A stretch of 64,000 bases of DNA from the NCBI GenBank assembly GCA_029261455.1, contig JAJDBH010000116.1:1-64000 (forward strand), read 5' to 3'. The notes below the pieces were generated by a model. It ran no database searches, was not told the DNA's origin, and was given only the letters and a program-made list of their open reading frames with translations. The stretch comes from Nitrospinaceae bacterium (GTDB taxonomy: Bacteria; Nitrospinota; Nitrospinia; Nitrospinales; VA-1). The translations under genes and the position numbers were made by a program. Shown here piece by piece: positions 16,162 through 25,609 of the stretch (its first letter is position 1; every line of letters begins with the position of its first letter).

Positions 16162-17322
16162 ATGTTTCTATCGAAAAAAAGTCCATTAGTGGCCATCGAC
16201 ATTGGATCTTCTTCCATCAAGCTGGTTCAGTTGACTGAATTTAAAGAAGGCCAGTATGAACTGACTCGTTTTGGCATGATGCCGTTGGAAGAGGAATGCA
16301 TTGTTGAAGGGGCGATTAAAAAGCCCGATCAGGTAGCGGCGGCCTTGAAAAATTTAATCAAAGCTGAAAAAATTCAAAGCCGTTTTGCCGTTTCTGCAGT
16401 TGCTGGAGAAGCGGTTTTCATAAAGAAAATAAAAGTTCCGGTAATGTCGGAGGAGGAGCTTTCTGCAAAGATAACCCAGGAAGCGGAGCAGTACATTCCT
16501 TTCGATATTGACGATGTGGCTCTCGACTTCCAAATACTGGGTGCGTTAAATGCTGAAAAGGAAAGGGGGACCGAAGGTTCGGAAGATTCGGAAGAATCTG
16601 AACCTACTGTTGATTCCCCTCAAGATAATGGGGAGCAAAAAGAGGACTCGAATGAGGAAGGGGAAATGATGGAAGCCCTTTTGGTCGCGGTTCAGAGGGA
16701 CGTCATTGATGAGAGGACGAATATTCTTCTGGAAGCAGATTTGAAACCTGCCATCATTGATTTAGATGTGTTTGCATTGATGAATGCGGCACAGTTGACC
16801 ACTGACTTGTCATCAATGGGCACCATAGCTCTGATTGATCTGGGAGATTCTTTCACTCATATCAATATTATCCAAGATGGGGCAATGGGTTATACCCGAG
16901 ATATCCCTGTTGGGGGAGGGTATTTGACCAATATACTCATGTCAAAATTTCAGATTCCCTTTAAACAAACCCTTGACATAAAACGGGGCAAGTTCCCTTC
17001 AAGTATTAAAGAAGAGGAAGTAGTCGAAGTTATTCTCCGAGCCTACAAAAAAGTTTTAGAGGAGGTTCAAAAATCATTCGAATATTTCAGCACCCTGTCT
17101 GATCGCAAGATCGAGCGAGTTTTGTTGTGCGGGGGGGGGAGTATGATTCGGGGACTAGATGGATATTTTGCTGATCATCTAAAAATGCCCGTAGAGATTC
17201 TGGACCCAATGCAGGGGGTTAAAATAAATCCTAAAAACTTTGATCAATCATTGATCGATGAAATGAGCGGGTTATCCACAGTTGCCTTGGGTTTAGCTAC
17301 AAGGAGGTTTGACTATAAATGA
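16162..17322 (+). CDS. pilM: Type IV pilus assembly protein PilM
   Basis: The cytoplasmic actin-like ATPase-fold protein that binds the N-terminus of PilN at the inner membrane. The N-terminal VAIDIGSSSIKLVQL and the later ALIDLGDSFTHINI are the two phosphate-binding motifs of the actin/FtsA fold. I prefer the ATG at 16162 (386 aa); the track's TTG at 16126 adds an unusual leader. An acidic low-complexity insertion of about 45 residues (near 145-190) is absent from most PilM. A run of nine G at 17131-17139 encodes three glycines near the C-terminus. It overlaps pilN by 4 bp (ATGA). Confidence 0.92.
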   Translation: MFLSKKSPLVAIDIGSSSIKLVQLTEFKEGQYELTRFGMMPLEEECIVEGAIKKPDQVAAALKNLIKAEKIQSRFAVSAVAGEAVFIKKIKVPVMSEEELSAKITQEAEQYIPFDIDDVALDFQILGALNAEKERGTEGSEDSEESEPTVDSPQDNGEQKEDSNEEGEMMEALLVAVQRDVIDERTNILLEADLKPAIIDLDVFALMNAAQLTTDLSSMGTIALIDLGDSFTHINIIQDGAMGYTRDIPVGGGYLTNILMSKFQIPFKQTLDIKRGKFPSSIKEEEVVEVILRAYKKVLEEVQKSFEYFSTLSDRKIERVLLCGGGSMIRGLDGYFADHLKMPVEILDPMQGVKINPKNFDQSLIDEMSGLSTVALGLATRRFDYK

Positions 17323-17984
17323 TTCGAATCAATCTCCATGACTATCGATATGAGCTAAGAAAAATTGAGATCCAGAAGCGGGTGGTTAAATGTGCTGCGA
17401 TCATTACTGCGGCGTTCTTTTTTGTTATAGCCATTTGGTTGATGGAGCAGGCTCGCCTGGATTCGATAAGACTTGAGACGATCAACCTGGAGTCACAGGT
17501 TGCGGCTTTGAAAAGTCAGTATAAAAAGGTCAAAGCCATGGAAGCCAAACAGAACCGTATGCAGACTATCATTGCGGGGATTGAAGGTTTAAGAGAAAAA
17601 CAAATGCCCGCGAACATAATTGTCAGCGATTTGAATATGACAGTTCCTGACGATCTTTGGTTGTCTTCTATCATACAGAAGGATGCCGAAAGTCTTCGGG
17701 CAAAGAAAATTCCTGTCATCATGTTTGGTGACCCCGCTAAGAAGAAAAAGAAAAAGAAAAGGAAAAAGAAAAAGGGAGCGATAAGCCCCACAAAAGAATT
17801 TGTAGAAGTTTCGGGCTATGCCCTGACTGAAAAAGGGGTGGTGGAGTATGTGAAAAGGTTGCAGGAACTTCCTTATTATGAATCTACTTTCCTTTATAAA
17901 TCAGCCCAGGTAGTTATTGGGGGAGAGGCGATTTACAACTTTATTATTTATTGCTATATGCCGGAAAAGAAGAAATCGGCTTAA
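17319..17984 (+). CDS. pilN: Type IV pilus inner-membrane protein PilN
   Basis: A bitopic inner-membrane protein. The short cytoplasmic N-terminus contains IRINLHDYR, the PilM-binding INL-type motif. One transmembrane helix (about 25-45) leads into a periplasmic coiled coil and a ferredoxin-like domain that pairs with PilO. The length of 221 aa is slightly above usual. The extra comes from a strongly basic KKKKKKRKKKK insert at about 143-155, encoded by a 40 nt purine tract. The gene is translationally coupled to pilM by an ATGA overlap, and pilO starts 9 bp later. Confidence 0.9.
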   Translation: MIRINLHDYRYELRKIEIQKRVVKCAAIITAAFFFVIAIWLMEQARLDSIRLETINLESQVAALKSQYKKVKAMEAKQNRMQTIIAGIEGLREKQMPANIIVSDLNMTVPDDLWLSSIIQKDAESLRAKKIPVIMFGDPAKKKKKKKRKKKKGAISPTKEFVEVSGYALTEKGVVEYVKRLQELPYYESTFLYKSAQVVIGGEAIYNFIIYCYMPEKKKSA

Positions 17985-17993
17985 TCAAAGACT

Positions 17994-18668
17994 ATGGAAC
18001 AATTGTTCGATAAATTACCCTACGATGATCTAGAGGATATTCAGTTCATCCATTTGCTTGCAGGAGCAATAGGTATAGGCTTTGTACTTTTCCTTATCTA
18101 TTTTTTCACCTTGCACAGCGTTGCAAATGAGGAATATGAGAGCCTCCTCAAACAGAAGGATGGGGCAGAGAGAACCCTTCGACGATACAAAGCAACCGTT
18201 GCTAAAGAAGACGTGGTGGCAAAAAATGTGGCTCGCGTTAAGGGACAGTTTGATGCGTTTAAAAACCAAATGCCCAGTCAGGATGAGCTTCCCGATTTGA
18301 TACAACAGATAGCTGAATTTGGAAAGCATAGAAAAATCAAGATGGTTGCTCTCACTATGCAGGAGGGTAAAGTTGGAGATTTTTATAAAGAGATTCCCTT
18401 GAAAGTCCAGATAGATGGGGAATTATGGGTCACGCTCGATTTCATTGAATATATGCAGAATCTTTTACGTCTGGTTAATTTTGAAGATCTAATACTCCAG
18501 GGGCAGAGCGCGTCCAACTCTAGAAGAAATACTGCGGGTGCTACAGTGGGCTCTTTGAATACCACGTTAATAGCAAAGACTTACTCGTTTATTGAGGGTT
18601 CAGAAAATCGTTCGCCCAAAAAAAAGAAATCGCCAACTAAGGCGGTAAACAAGAAAAAAGGGCATTGA
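17994..18668 (+). CDS. pilO: Type IV pilus inner-membrane protein PilO
   Basis: The 224 aa partner of PilN. It has a short cytoplasmic start, a transmembrane helix (about 22-42), a periplasmic coiled coil (about 45-95) and a ferredoxin-like fold. The C-terminal tail is basic and disordered (RSPKKKKSPTKAVNKKKGH), echoing the lysine-rich insert of PilN. PilN/PilO heterodimers connect the cytoplasmic PilM ring to PilP and the PilQ secretin. Identification rests on topology, size and operon position more than on strong motifs. Confidence 0.88.
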   Translation: MEQLFDKLPYDDLEDIQFIHLLAGAIGIGFVLFLIYFFTLHSVANEEYESLLKQKDGAERTLRRYKATVAKEDVVAKNVARVKGQFDAFKNQMPSQDELPDLIQQIAEFGKHRKIKMVALTMQEGKVGDFYKEIPLKVQIDGELWVTLDFIEYMQNLLRLVNFEDLILQGQSASNSRRNTAGATVGSLNTTLIAKTYSFIEGSENRSPKKKKSPTKAVNKKKGH

Positions 18669-18688
18669 GGTCTTTTAAAGGATGATGT

Positions 18689-20179
18689 TTGAACATGAGA
18701 GCTAGGTTATATTTGAAAATTTCATTTTTCCTGTGGATAGTTTTGGCAGGGCTCCAGCCTATTGTAGCTTCTGCAATGACTCCTCCTGCTCAGGAAGATC
18801 TGCGTTCTCGAAACTATAGGCTTAATACGTTATTCAAATATAGTGGCCTTAAAGATGTTTTAGGGAACATTGAATCTATTGTACAAATTTCAAAAAATAT
18901 TAGTGAGGATGCCTTAGCTCCAGGGCAAGGTGAATTTGCACGGGAAATTATGAACCAGGCATATTCCTCTGGTAAATTTTTCAGTGTTTTGAGGAAACCT
19001 TTTAATGAAGATTACAAACCTCAGCATGTTCACTCGGCAACTCAATGGTATAGAAGCACATTGGGAAAAAAAATATTAAAGCTTGAGGCAGAAGCGAATG
19101 ACCCCGTCAACCGGATAGCGCTGGAAGAATTCGTGAAAAAAATATCAAATACTCCTCCGAGTGAGATGCGAATAAGGTTGGTGGAGAGAATCGAGAACTC
19201 TGCTCATTTGACGAAATCCGGAAAAACGCTTTTTCTGGGGTATGTCAAATTGATGCAGCCCTTTAATAAAAATATTGATAGAAAAGAAGCTGGCAAATTT
19301 TTGAGAGTGTTAGAGAAAAGCATTACTGAACCCATGCGGGAAGTGGTTTTGCGGAGCCTGCTTTTTAGTTTTAGAAATCTTAAAGATAAAGAGATCGAAG
19401 AATATGCCCGGTTTTTAAATTCCGACTCCGGTCAGTGGTTCAACCAGAAGGTCTTCAACGGTTTTAAGAAAGGGGTTAAGCGAGCTTTATATAAAGCAGG
19501 TCTAATTCAAGTCGATTTGTTGAAAGAAATCGACTCTGGTGGACCAGATTACCCTTTGTTAAAGGACATGGTTCCACCCGGACAAAGATATCTACTGATT
19601 GGGAAACGAGATCCTTTTCAGCCTCTAGTAAACAATAAGGGGCTGGTTGTTTTTACTGAACCCGATTTACGCAGGTTTGAAGCCCGATTGTTTGGGGCCG
19701 AGTTAAAAGATATTCCACCCGTTGCCTTGCAGGTTTTTGAGGAAATTGAAGACCGACACCCCAAACTTTATAAAAAATTAAAGTACTTCGAGTTCTTGTT
19801 CAATAACCAGGAAAAACTGGAAGATCTGGAAGATGAAGAATATGCCCAGGTTGTAGCGGATTATCGCGATGCGCTGGAGAAGTCTTCTGAAATCAGAATG
19901 GATGAGTCGCCCTTGCAGGTTGACTATAATTCTCTGAGAATGACAGGAATCATCAAGAAAAAAATGGAAGCGGTGGCCATGTTCGAGATTGAGACAACCG
20001 GATATGCGGTGAAAAAAGGCGACAGGATTGGTCCTTTCTTCGGGTACGTGAAAGAAATACAGGGCGATCAGGTAATTGTGATCGAAGAGTTCAGGGATTA
20101 CCTCGGTAATATCCTGACAAATAAAAAAATTATTCAATTTTCACAGAGCACACCCATCGAGGGTAATACGAACTCATGA
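18689..20179 (+). CDS. pilP: PilP-type pilus protein with a long N-terminal extension
   Basis: A 496 aa exported protein, where ordinary PilP has about 170-190 aa. A signal peptide (about 1-29) is followed by two helical modules (about 40-150 and 150-265) that resemble DUF2059 repeats; see QWYRSTLGKKIL and YARFLNSDSGQWFN. The PilP part begins at the RDPF motif (GKRDPFQPL, about 310) and ends with the beta-domain (VDYNSLRMTGII...GYAVKKGDRIGPFFGYVKEIQGDQVIVIEE). About 100 helical residues are inserted between them. There is no lipobox cysteine. It overlaps pilQ by 4 bp, so it is clearly the PilP of this operon. Confidence 0.82.
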   Translation: MNMRARLYLKISFFLWIVLAGLQPIVASAMTPPAQEDLRSRNYRLNTLFKYSGLKDVLGNIESIVQISKNISEDALAPGQGEFAREIMNQAYSSGKFFSVLRKPFNEDYKPQHVHSATQWYRSTLGKKILKLEAEANDPVNRIALEEFVKKISNTPPSEMRIRLVERIENSAHLTKSGKTLFLGYVKLMQPFNKNIDRKEAGKFLRVLEKSITEPMREVVLRSLLFSFRNLKDKEIEEYARFLNSDSGQWFNQKVFNGFKKGVKRALYKAGLIQVDLLKEIDSGGPDYPLLKDMVPPGQRYLLIGKRDPFQPLVNNKGLVVFTEPDLRRFEARLFGAELKDIPPVALQVFEEIEDRHPKLYKKLKYFEFLFNNQEKLEDLEDEEYAQVVADYRDALEKSSEIRMDESPLQVDYNSLRMTGIIKKKMEAVAMFEIETTGYAVKKGDRIGPFFGYVKEIQGDQVIVIEEFRDYLGNILTNKKIIQFSQSTPIEGNTNS

Positions 20180-22095
20180 GAAAACAAATGTTCAAAAAAT
20201 CCCATTATTTAATGATAGCTTTTATTTTATTATTTTTGACTGCTTGGCCTGCAAATTCTGCAGTCCTGCTGGGAGACCATCAACAATCGTCTTCATCGGG
20301 CATTAATGGGGATAAAAGGACAGCTCCATTAATGATGTTGGCTCAAAACCAGAGCGGGGGCACAAGTAGTATGCCTTTGGGAGAAATTGTTTCTCTCAAC
20401 ACAAAAGAAGATGGGCAAAGCTCTATTGTTTCTATCGAATCTAATCAGTCTGTTCAATACACGGCGTTTAAACTTCTGAACCCGCTGCGACTCGTTTTAG
20501 ATTTCCCGAAAATGGATAAAGGAAACCTGATCAGCCGCATTCAGGTTGATAAAGGGATCGTGAATTCCATCCGCCCCATACATTTTAAAGAGGCGGGTGT
20601 ATTGCGCTTGGAAATAGTTCTCAACCAATCAGCAGACTATGAAATTAAAAAACCCTCAAAAAACAAACTAATCGTTCGTCTGCAGTCTTCAGGGAAGGCG
20701 TCAGGTCAGGAAATGGCTCAGTTTCAGCCTGTGAAGGAGACAGCTTCTTCCAATGCCCCTATGAAAAGTGACGCATTATCTACATCATCTGTAGGAGAGA
20801 AGCTTGATGCGTATGATGCTGCTAAAGATACGTGTTATCCCATGTTATATGGAAAGAAAGAAACAGTTTCTCTGGATTTTCAAAACGCGGATGTCCGTAA
20901 CCTTTTTAGAATATTTGCGGAAATAAGTGGATTCAATGTCATTCTTTCTCCTGAAGTAGGGGGTTCCGTAAATATTAGAATGATGGATGTGGCTTGGAAT
21001 GAGGCGATGGAAATTATTCTCACCAACAGCAGTCTGGGACGGGAATGCTTTGGGAACAATATTGTTCGCATTGTTACCAAAGCTGTTCTTCAGGCTGAGG
21101 ATAGCGCTCGCGTTTCTGAAAAAGCCCGCGCGGTGGCCGACAGAGCCAATGAGCGTAATGCGCAAGACCTGGTCACCGAGGTGATTCGTATTGACAATGC
21201 AGATATTACCGAACTCTCAACGAGCCTTACTGCCTTAAAGAGTAGCCGCACTGACGCTCAAATTACCGTGGACACTCGTACGAATACACTAATTATAAAT
21301 GATTTGCGTGAACATGTGGATGACATGCTTGCGACCGTAAGGGTTTTGGATGTTCCCACACCTCAGGTTTTGATTGAAGCAAAGCTTGTTGATATTACAA
21401 AAAATTTCAGCCAACAATTGGGAGTACAATGGGGCTTGACGGGTGATGTTTTTCCAAGCAACCCTAATTCTACGCTAATTTCCTCATCTACCCAGTCGAC
21501 TTCTAATTTTTTAGTGGATTTAGCGGACACTACAAAAACATCTGCTGGAAGTAATGCGGGAATCGGTCTTTTGCTGGGAGATTTGATACCGGGGATGGCA
21601 TTGAATCTCCAGCTGGAAGCTTTGGAGACCGAAAATAAAGCACGAGTACTTGCTTCCCCTAGAGTCATAGTTGCAGATAATAAGGAAGCTAGGATTGAAA
21701 GTGGAGAAACTATACCTTATCAGGTTAATTCGGCCGAGGGTAACTCCATCCAGTTTATCGATGCAGAGCTCAGTCTCAGGGTCACTCCTCATGTGACTTC
21801 TGATGGAAATGTTTATTTGACCATCGATACCACTAATAATAAAGACAGTGGAACAAGAATTCAAAATGTCCCAGTCATAACGACCAGTGAAACGCATACG
21901 GAAGTTTTAGTGGGGAATGGAGACACCACTGTTCTAGGAGGTATCTATAAAAGCAGCAAAAGTGAGAACACAGAGTCGGTCCCATTTTTCTCTAAAATAC
22001 CCATATTGGGACTATTATTTGAAAGTTATAATGATGCCGATTTGATCTCTGAGCTTATGGTGTTTATCACTCCTACCATCATTGAAACAAATTGA
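20176..22095 (+). CDS. pilQ: Type IV pilus secretin PilQ
   Basis: The outer-membrane secretin through which the pilus passes. At 639 aa it shows a signal peptide (about 1-29), one AMIN domain that binds peptidoglycan (about 70-170), a Secretin/TonB N0 domain (about 230-290: VSLDFQNADVRNLFRIFAEISGFN), an N1 domain (about 330-395) and the C-terminal secretin barrel (about 400-636). The conserved secretin end ...VPFFSKIPILGLLFES is present. It overlaps pilP by ATGA. It is followed by aroB, as in many proteobacterial pilQ loci, where aroK and aroB come next. Confidence 0.95.
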   Translation: MRKQMFKKSHYLMIAFILLFLTAWPANSAVLLGDHQQSSSSGINGDKRTAPLMMLAQNQSGGTSSMPLGEIVSLNTKEDGQSSIVSIESNQSVQYTAFKLLNPLRLVLDFPKMDKGNLISRIQVDKGIVNSIRPIHFKEAGVLRLEIVLNQSADYEIKKPSKNKLIVRLQSSGKASGQEMAQFQPVKETASSNAPMKSDALSTSSVGEKLDAYDAAKDTCYPMLYGKKETVSLDFQNADVRNLFRIFAEISGFNVILSPEVGGSVNIRMMDVAWNEAMEIILTNSSLGRECFGNNIVRIVTKAVLQAEDSARVSEKARAVADRANERNAQDLVTEVIRIDNADITELSTSLTALKSSRTDAQITVDTRTNTLIINDLREHVDDMLATVRVLDVPTPQVLIEAKLVDITKNFSQQLGVQWGLTGDVFPSNPNSTLISSSTQSTSNFLVDLADTTKTSAGSNAGIGLLLGDLIPGMALNLQLEALETENKARVLASPRVIVADNKEARIESGETIPYQVNSAEGNSIQFIDAELSLRVTPHVTSDGNVYLTIDTTNNKDSGTRIQNVPVITTSETHTEVLVGNGDTTVLGGIYKSSKSENTESVPFFSKIPILGLLFESYNDADLISELMVFITPTIIETN

Positions 22096-22173
22096 ACCTA
22101 GCGCAAGAACAGGTTTTAATTAAGGTTGTTAAAACAGTTCTTATGGAAATTCTCAATAAAAGATAACAGGACT

Positions 22174-23244
22174 ATGCAACGATTAAATATCGACTTGGGT
22201 GAAAGAAGCTACGATATTCTCATAGGATCAGGTCTTAGAGCACAGGTAGGGGAGTTTCTAAAGTCTGTCCTTAAACCAAGCCGGATTGTAATAATCACCC
22301 ATCCTTCGATTAACAGTCTATACGGTGAAGAAGTGGCAGATGGGTTTATCGCTCAAGGGTGGACCACCGACATCATCGAAGTCCCTGAAGGCGAATCCTC
22401 GAAGAATCTGGGTCAGGCCGAAAAATTATATGACCGACTGCTCGAATTGAATTGCGATAGAAAATCTGTTCTGGTTGCTTTAGGTGGCGGGGTGATTGGT
22501 GACCTCGTGGGTTTTGTCGCGGCAACCTATCAGAGGGGAATTCCTTTCGTACAAGTGCCAACGACTTTACTTTCTCAGGTCGACAGTAGTGTTGGAGGGA
22601 AAACAGCGGTCAATCATCCCAAGGGAAAAAATATGATTGGGGCATTTTACCAACCACGCCTGGTAGTGGCAGACCTGGAAACTCTCAGAACGCTTCCGCA
22701 GAAAGAATTTAGGGCAGGCTTGGCGGAGGTTGTTAAATATGGAGTCATCGCCGATGAGAATTTTTTTGAATTTTTAGAAACCCGCTATGAGAAAATTCTC
22801 AATCTTGACTCAGAATGCCTTTCTCATATCATAGAGACCTCCTGTTCTATAAAAGCAAGGGTGGTTGAAAAGGATGAGAGGGAAAGCCATTATCGAATGA
22901 TTCTCAATTTCGGTCATACATTTGGTCACGCTATTGAATCATTGACGGAGTACTCCCGGTTTATCCATGGAGAGGCAGTATCTATGGGTATGGTGCGCGC
23001 GGCACAGCTGTCTCATTCAGTTGGGAAATGTTCGGAAGAGACCCCGAATCGCCTGGAAGCGTTACTAAAAAATTTAGGCCTGCCGGTAGATATGCCGGAA
23101 TTGGATTCTTCAGCCGTGCTTGAATCTTTGTATCACGACAAGAAGACCATGGACCGTAAAATAAAATTTATTTTAGTTAATGATATAGGTTCTATCGAAA
23201 TCGTAGATCAAGTGTCAGAAGTGGAAATTTTAAAAGTCCTTTGA
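22174..23244 (+). CDS. aroB: 3-Dehydroquinate synthase AroB
   Basis: The second enzyme of the shikimate pathway, converting DAHP to 3-dehydroquinate with NAD and a divalent metal. The NAD-binding motif is LGGGVIGDLVGFVAATYQRG. The metal-ligand region RMILNFGHTFGHAIE is complete. I choose the ATG at 22174 (MQRLNIDLGERSYDI), giving 356 aa, the normal length, over the track's TTG at 22126. It continues the pil operon; aroK is missing here. The next gene starts 21 bp later. Confidence 0.95.
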   Translation: MQRLNIDLGERSYDILIGSGLRAQVGEFLKSVLKPSRIVIITHPSINSLYGEEVADGFIAQGWTTDIIEVPEGESSKNLGQAEKLYDRLLELNCDRKSVLVALGGGVIGDLVGFVAATYQRGIPFVQVPTTLLSQVDSSVGGKTAVNHPKGKNMIGAFYQPRLVVADLETLRTLPQKEFRAGLAEVVKYGVIADENFFEFLETRYEKILNLDSECLSHIIETSCSIKARVVEKDERESHYRMILNFGHTFGHAIESLTEYSRFIHGEAVSMGMVRAAQLSHSVGKCSEETPNRLEALLKNLGLPVDMPELDSSAVLESLYHDKKTMDRKIKFILVNDIGSIEIVDQVSEVEILKVL

Positions 23245-23265
23245 GTCGGTTATCAGGATTAAAGC

Positions 23266-23925
23266 ATGTTAGCCAGACAAACATTTTTGAAATCAGTATT
23301 GGTTTTTATCGCATTGATATGGGTCGTCGATGCAGAAGCCGCGATTTATAAATGGAAAGATGATAAAGGTAAAACCTTTTTCACCGATGACCCCACCAAG
23401 GTTCCGGAAGCCTACCGTAAAAAACCTTTTATAAATAGTTCCTCAAAACCCAAGGAAAAAGAATTTACGGTTGATAAAGTTGATGTGCCCAGCAAAAAAG
23501 GTGACATCGAAAGTAAAAAAAAGGAAGGTGACGAGAAGGAAGGTTTAACAGAAGCGCAACGTTCTGATGCAGAAGCCATACGGGTTTATTTAAAAGTAGC
23601 TATCCCCCGATACGAAAAATATTATAAAACTCCGGCCAGTCGGCAAAAATTCGGCGTTCTAAAAGCAGAAATTGCAGAGAATGTGCCTTCAAAAAAGTCT
23701 CTTTTTGAGCAAGTCAGTAAGCACGACATTCCTTTGTTTCAAGGGATTTCAGGGTTTTTAAAAACGAGTATCGACGAAGATGAAAAAACCGAAAAATTAG
23801 TGCGTCCTTCCAAGTACACGGTCAAGAAAAGAACTTGGCTAATAATAAAGCGATTGAAATCTGAGGCTGAGCAGGAAAAACAGTTTTTGGAAAAACTTAC
23901 CGCTGCCCTCGACGAAAAAAAATAA
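23266..23925 (+). CDS. Exported DUF4124-domain protein
   Basis: A 219 aa protein with a signal peptide (about 1-26, ending AEA). An N-terminal DUF4124 domain follows directly (IYKWKDDKGKTFFTDDPTKVPEAYR, about 27-52). The rest is lysine/glutamate-rich and helical, with no known fold. DUF4124 is a small beta-module of unknown function common in exported proteins. The protein at 41527 has the same domain at its N-terminus. It lies at the end of the pil-aroB transcription unit. Confidence 0.8.
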   Translation: MLARQTFLKSVLVFIALIWVVDAEAAIYKWKDDKGKTFFTDDPTKVPEAYRKKPFINSSSKPKEKEFTVDKVDVPSKKGDIESKKKEGDEKEGLTEAQRSDAEAIRVYLKVAIPRYEKYYKTPASRQKFGVLKAEIAENVPSKKSLFEQVSKHDIPLFQGISGFLKTSIDEDEKTEKLVRPSKYTVKKRTWLIIKRLKSEAEQEKQFLEKLTAALDEKK

Positions 23926-24061
23926 TTCTCAGTTTTATAATATAATTAAAGTCCTATACCTTTTTAGCTTCAGCGAGACATGGGGTCTTTATTGGGAAAC
24001 TGTTCTCTTTCCACTCAGTTTCCTTGCCAATCCTCAGTTGCGGGGTTAAATTGATAATGGC

Positions 24062-24079
24062 GGACGATGTAGATCGTCC
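24062..24079. promoter_or_regulatory. Perfect inverted repeat upstream of the aldehyde dehydrogenase gene
   Basis: GGACGAT-GTAG-ATCGTCC, a 7 bp perfect stem, is followed by TGTCTTTTATAAT. It may be an operator overlapping a promoter (TATAAT at 24087) or a terminator for the upstream operon. Confidence 0.4.
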
Positions 24080-24121
24080 TGTCTTTTATAATTTTTCTGC
24101 AATCCCTTGGAGGATACGACC

Positions 24122-25609
24122 ATGGCAATCAAAACCTATAAAAATTTTATAGATGGGAAATGGGTAGCTTCTTCCAGCGGTGAGACCTTTGATAATATTA
24201 ACCCCGCTAACCATAAAGAAATTCTCGGACGTTTTCAGAAATCCAATGCAAGTGACCTGAACAAAGCCGTGAAATCAGCCGTCAAGGCTCAGGAAGGATG
24301 GAGAAACCTCCCCGCACCGAAGCGCGGAGAAATTCTTTTCCGGGTGGGTGAGTTGTTGGTCAAACATAAAGAATCGCTAGCAAAGGATATGACTCGTGAA
24401 ATGGGAAAAGTCCTTAACGAAACCCGTGGCGATGTTCAGGAGGCAATTGACCTGACCTATTACACAGCGGGAGAAGGCAGACGATTGCTAGGAGAAACCG
24501 TACCCTCTGAACTGAATAACAAGTTTTGTATGACGGTACGAATGCCGGTGGGAGTGGTGGCGGCAATCACTCCTTGGAATTTTCCCATTGCTATTCCATC
24601 CTGGAAACTGATTCCTGCTTTGGTTTGCGGTAATACCGTAGTGTTCAAGCCAGCTAGTGATACCCCTCTTTCGGCGTATCGTTTTGTGAAGCTCTTTGAA
24701 GAGGCAGGCTTGCCACCGGGAGTGCTAAACTTTGTCACCGGTTCAGGAACAGAAATCGGCGAACCTCTCATAGAGCATCACAACATCAATCTGGTTTCTT
24801 TCACTGGCTCTACAGATACCGGAGCGGTGGTGGCACATAAATGTGCATGGAACATGAAACAATATTCCCTGGAGATGGGTGGAAAAAATGCCATCATCGT
24901 GATGGACGATGCCGATCTTGACCTTGCTGTAGAAGGCGTGATTTGGGGAGCGTTTGGGACGACCGGGCAGCGGTGTACGGCTTGTAGTCGTGTCATTGTG
25001 CATAAAAAAGTTCTGAGAAAATTTACCAGCCGCCTCCTCAAGCGAACTAAAACACTTCGGCTGGGAGATGGGCTCAAAAACACCACCGATGTTGGGCCAC
25101 TGATCAACGAGGCGCAACGCCAAAAGGTTTTGAGTTATTGCAAGCTGGGTGTGGAAGAAGGTGCAAAGTTGCTTCTTGGTGGCAATGTTTATAAAAAAGG
25201 TAATTGCCGAGGTGGGTTTTTCTTTGAGCCAACGTTGTTTGCGGGGGTGTCTCCAAAGATGCGTATTGCGCAGGAAGAAATATTCGGCCCGGTGTTAAGC
25301 ATACTGGAATGCAAGAGCTTGGAGAACGCAGTGGAAATCGTCAACGACTCCAGGTTTGGCTTGTCATCGGCTATTTATACTCGGGATGTGAACCGGGCTT
25401 TTAAAGCTATTGAAAAACTCGATACAGGACTTACCTACATCAACTCTTCAACCATAGGGGCGGAAGTGCAACTGCCATTTGGAGGTACCAAGGGAACAGG
25501 CAACGGTCACCGCGAAGCCGGGACCACTGCGCTGGAAATTTTCACTGAATGGAAATCTGTTTTTGTCGATTACAGTGGGGCTCTGCAAAAAGCCCAGATA
25601 GAGGACTGA
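24122..25609 (+). CDS. NAD(P)-dependent aldehyde dehydrogenase
   Basis: A 495 aa enzyme of the aldehyde dehydrogenase superfamily that oxidises an aldehyde to the acid. It has the catalytic Glu in LEMGGKNA and the nucleophile Cys in [14 protein letters not shown]. Other family motifs present are ITPWNFPIA and FTGSTDTG. The ATG at 24122 lies 8 bp after a GGAGG ribosome site; the track's TTG at 24107 is part of that site. The sequence is closest in style to the alpha-ketoglutaric semialdehyde/P5C-type groups, but the substrate is open. It appears monocistronic. Confidence 0.9.
   Translation: MAIKTYKNFIDGKWVASSSGETFDNINPANHKEILGRFQKSNASDLNKAVKSAVKAQEGWRNLPAPKRGEILFRVGELLVKHKESLAKDMTREMGKVLNETRGDVQEAIDLTYYTAGEGRRLLGETVPSELNNKFCMTVRMPVGVVAAITPWNFPIAIPSWKLIPALVCGNTVVFKPASDTPLSAYRFVKLFEEAGLPPGVLNFVTGSGTEIGEPLIEHHNINLVSFTGSTDTGAVVAHKCAWNMKQYSLEMGGKNAIIVMDDADLDLAVEGVIWGAFGTTGQRCTACSRVIVHKKVLRKFTSRLLKRTKTLRLGDGLKNTTDVGPLINEAQRQKVLSYCKLGVEEGAKLLLGGNVYKKGNCRGGFFFEPTLFAGVSPKMRIAQEEIFGPVLSILECKSLENAVEIVNDSRFGLSSAIYTRDVNRAFKAIEKLDTGLTYINSSTIGAEVQLPFGGTKGTGNGHREAGTTALEIFTEWKSVFVDYSGALQKAQIED

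Noticed and set aside
17516-17791. Minus-strand ORF with a poly-phenylalanine run
   Set aside because: An artefact of the purine-rich lysine tract of pilN read on the other strand.
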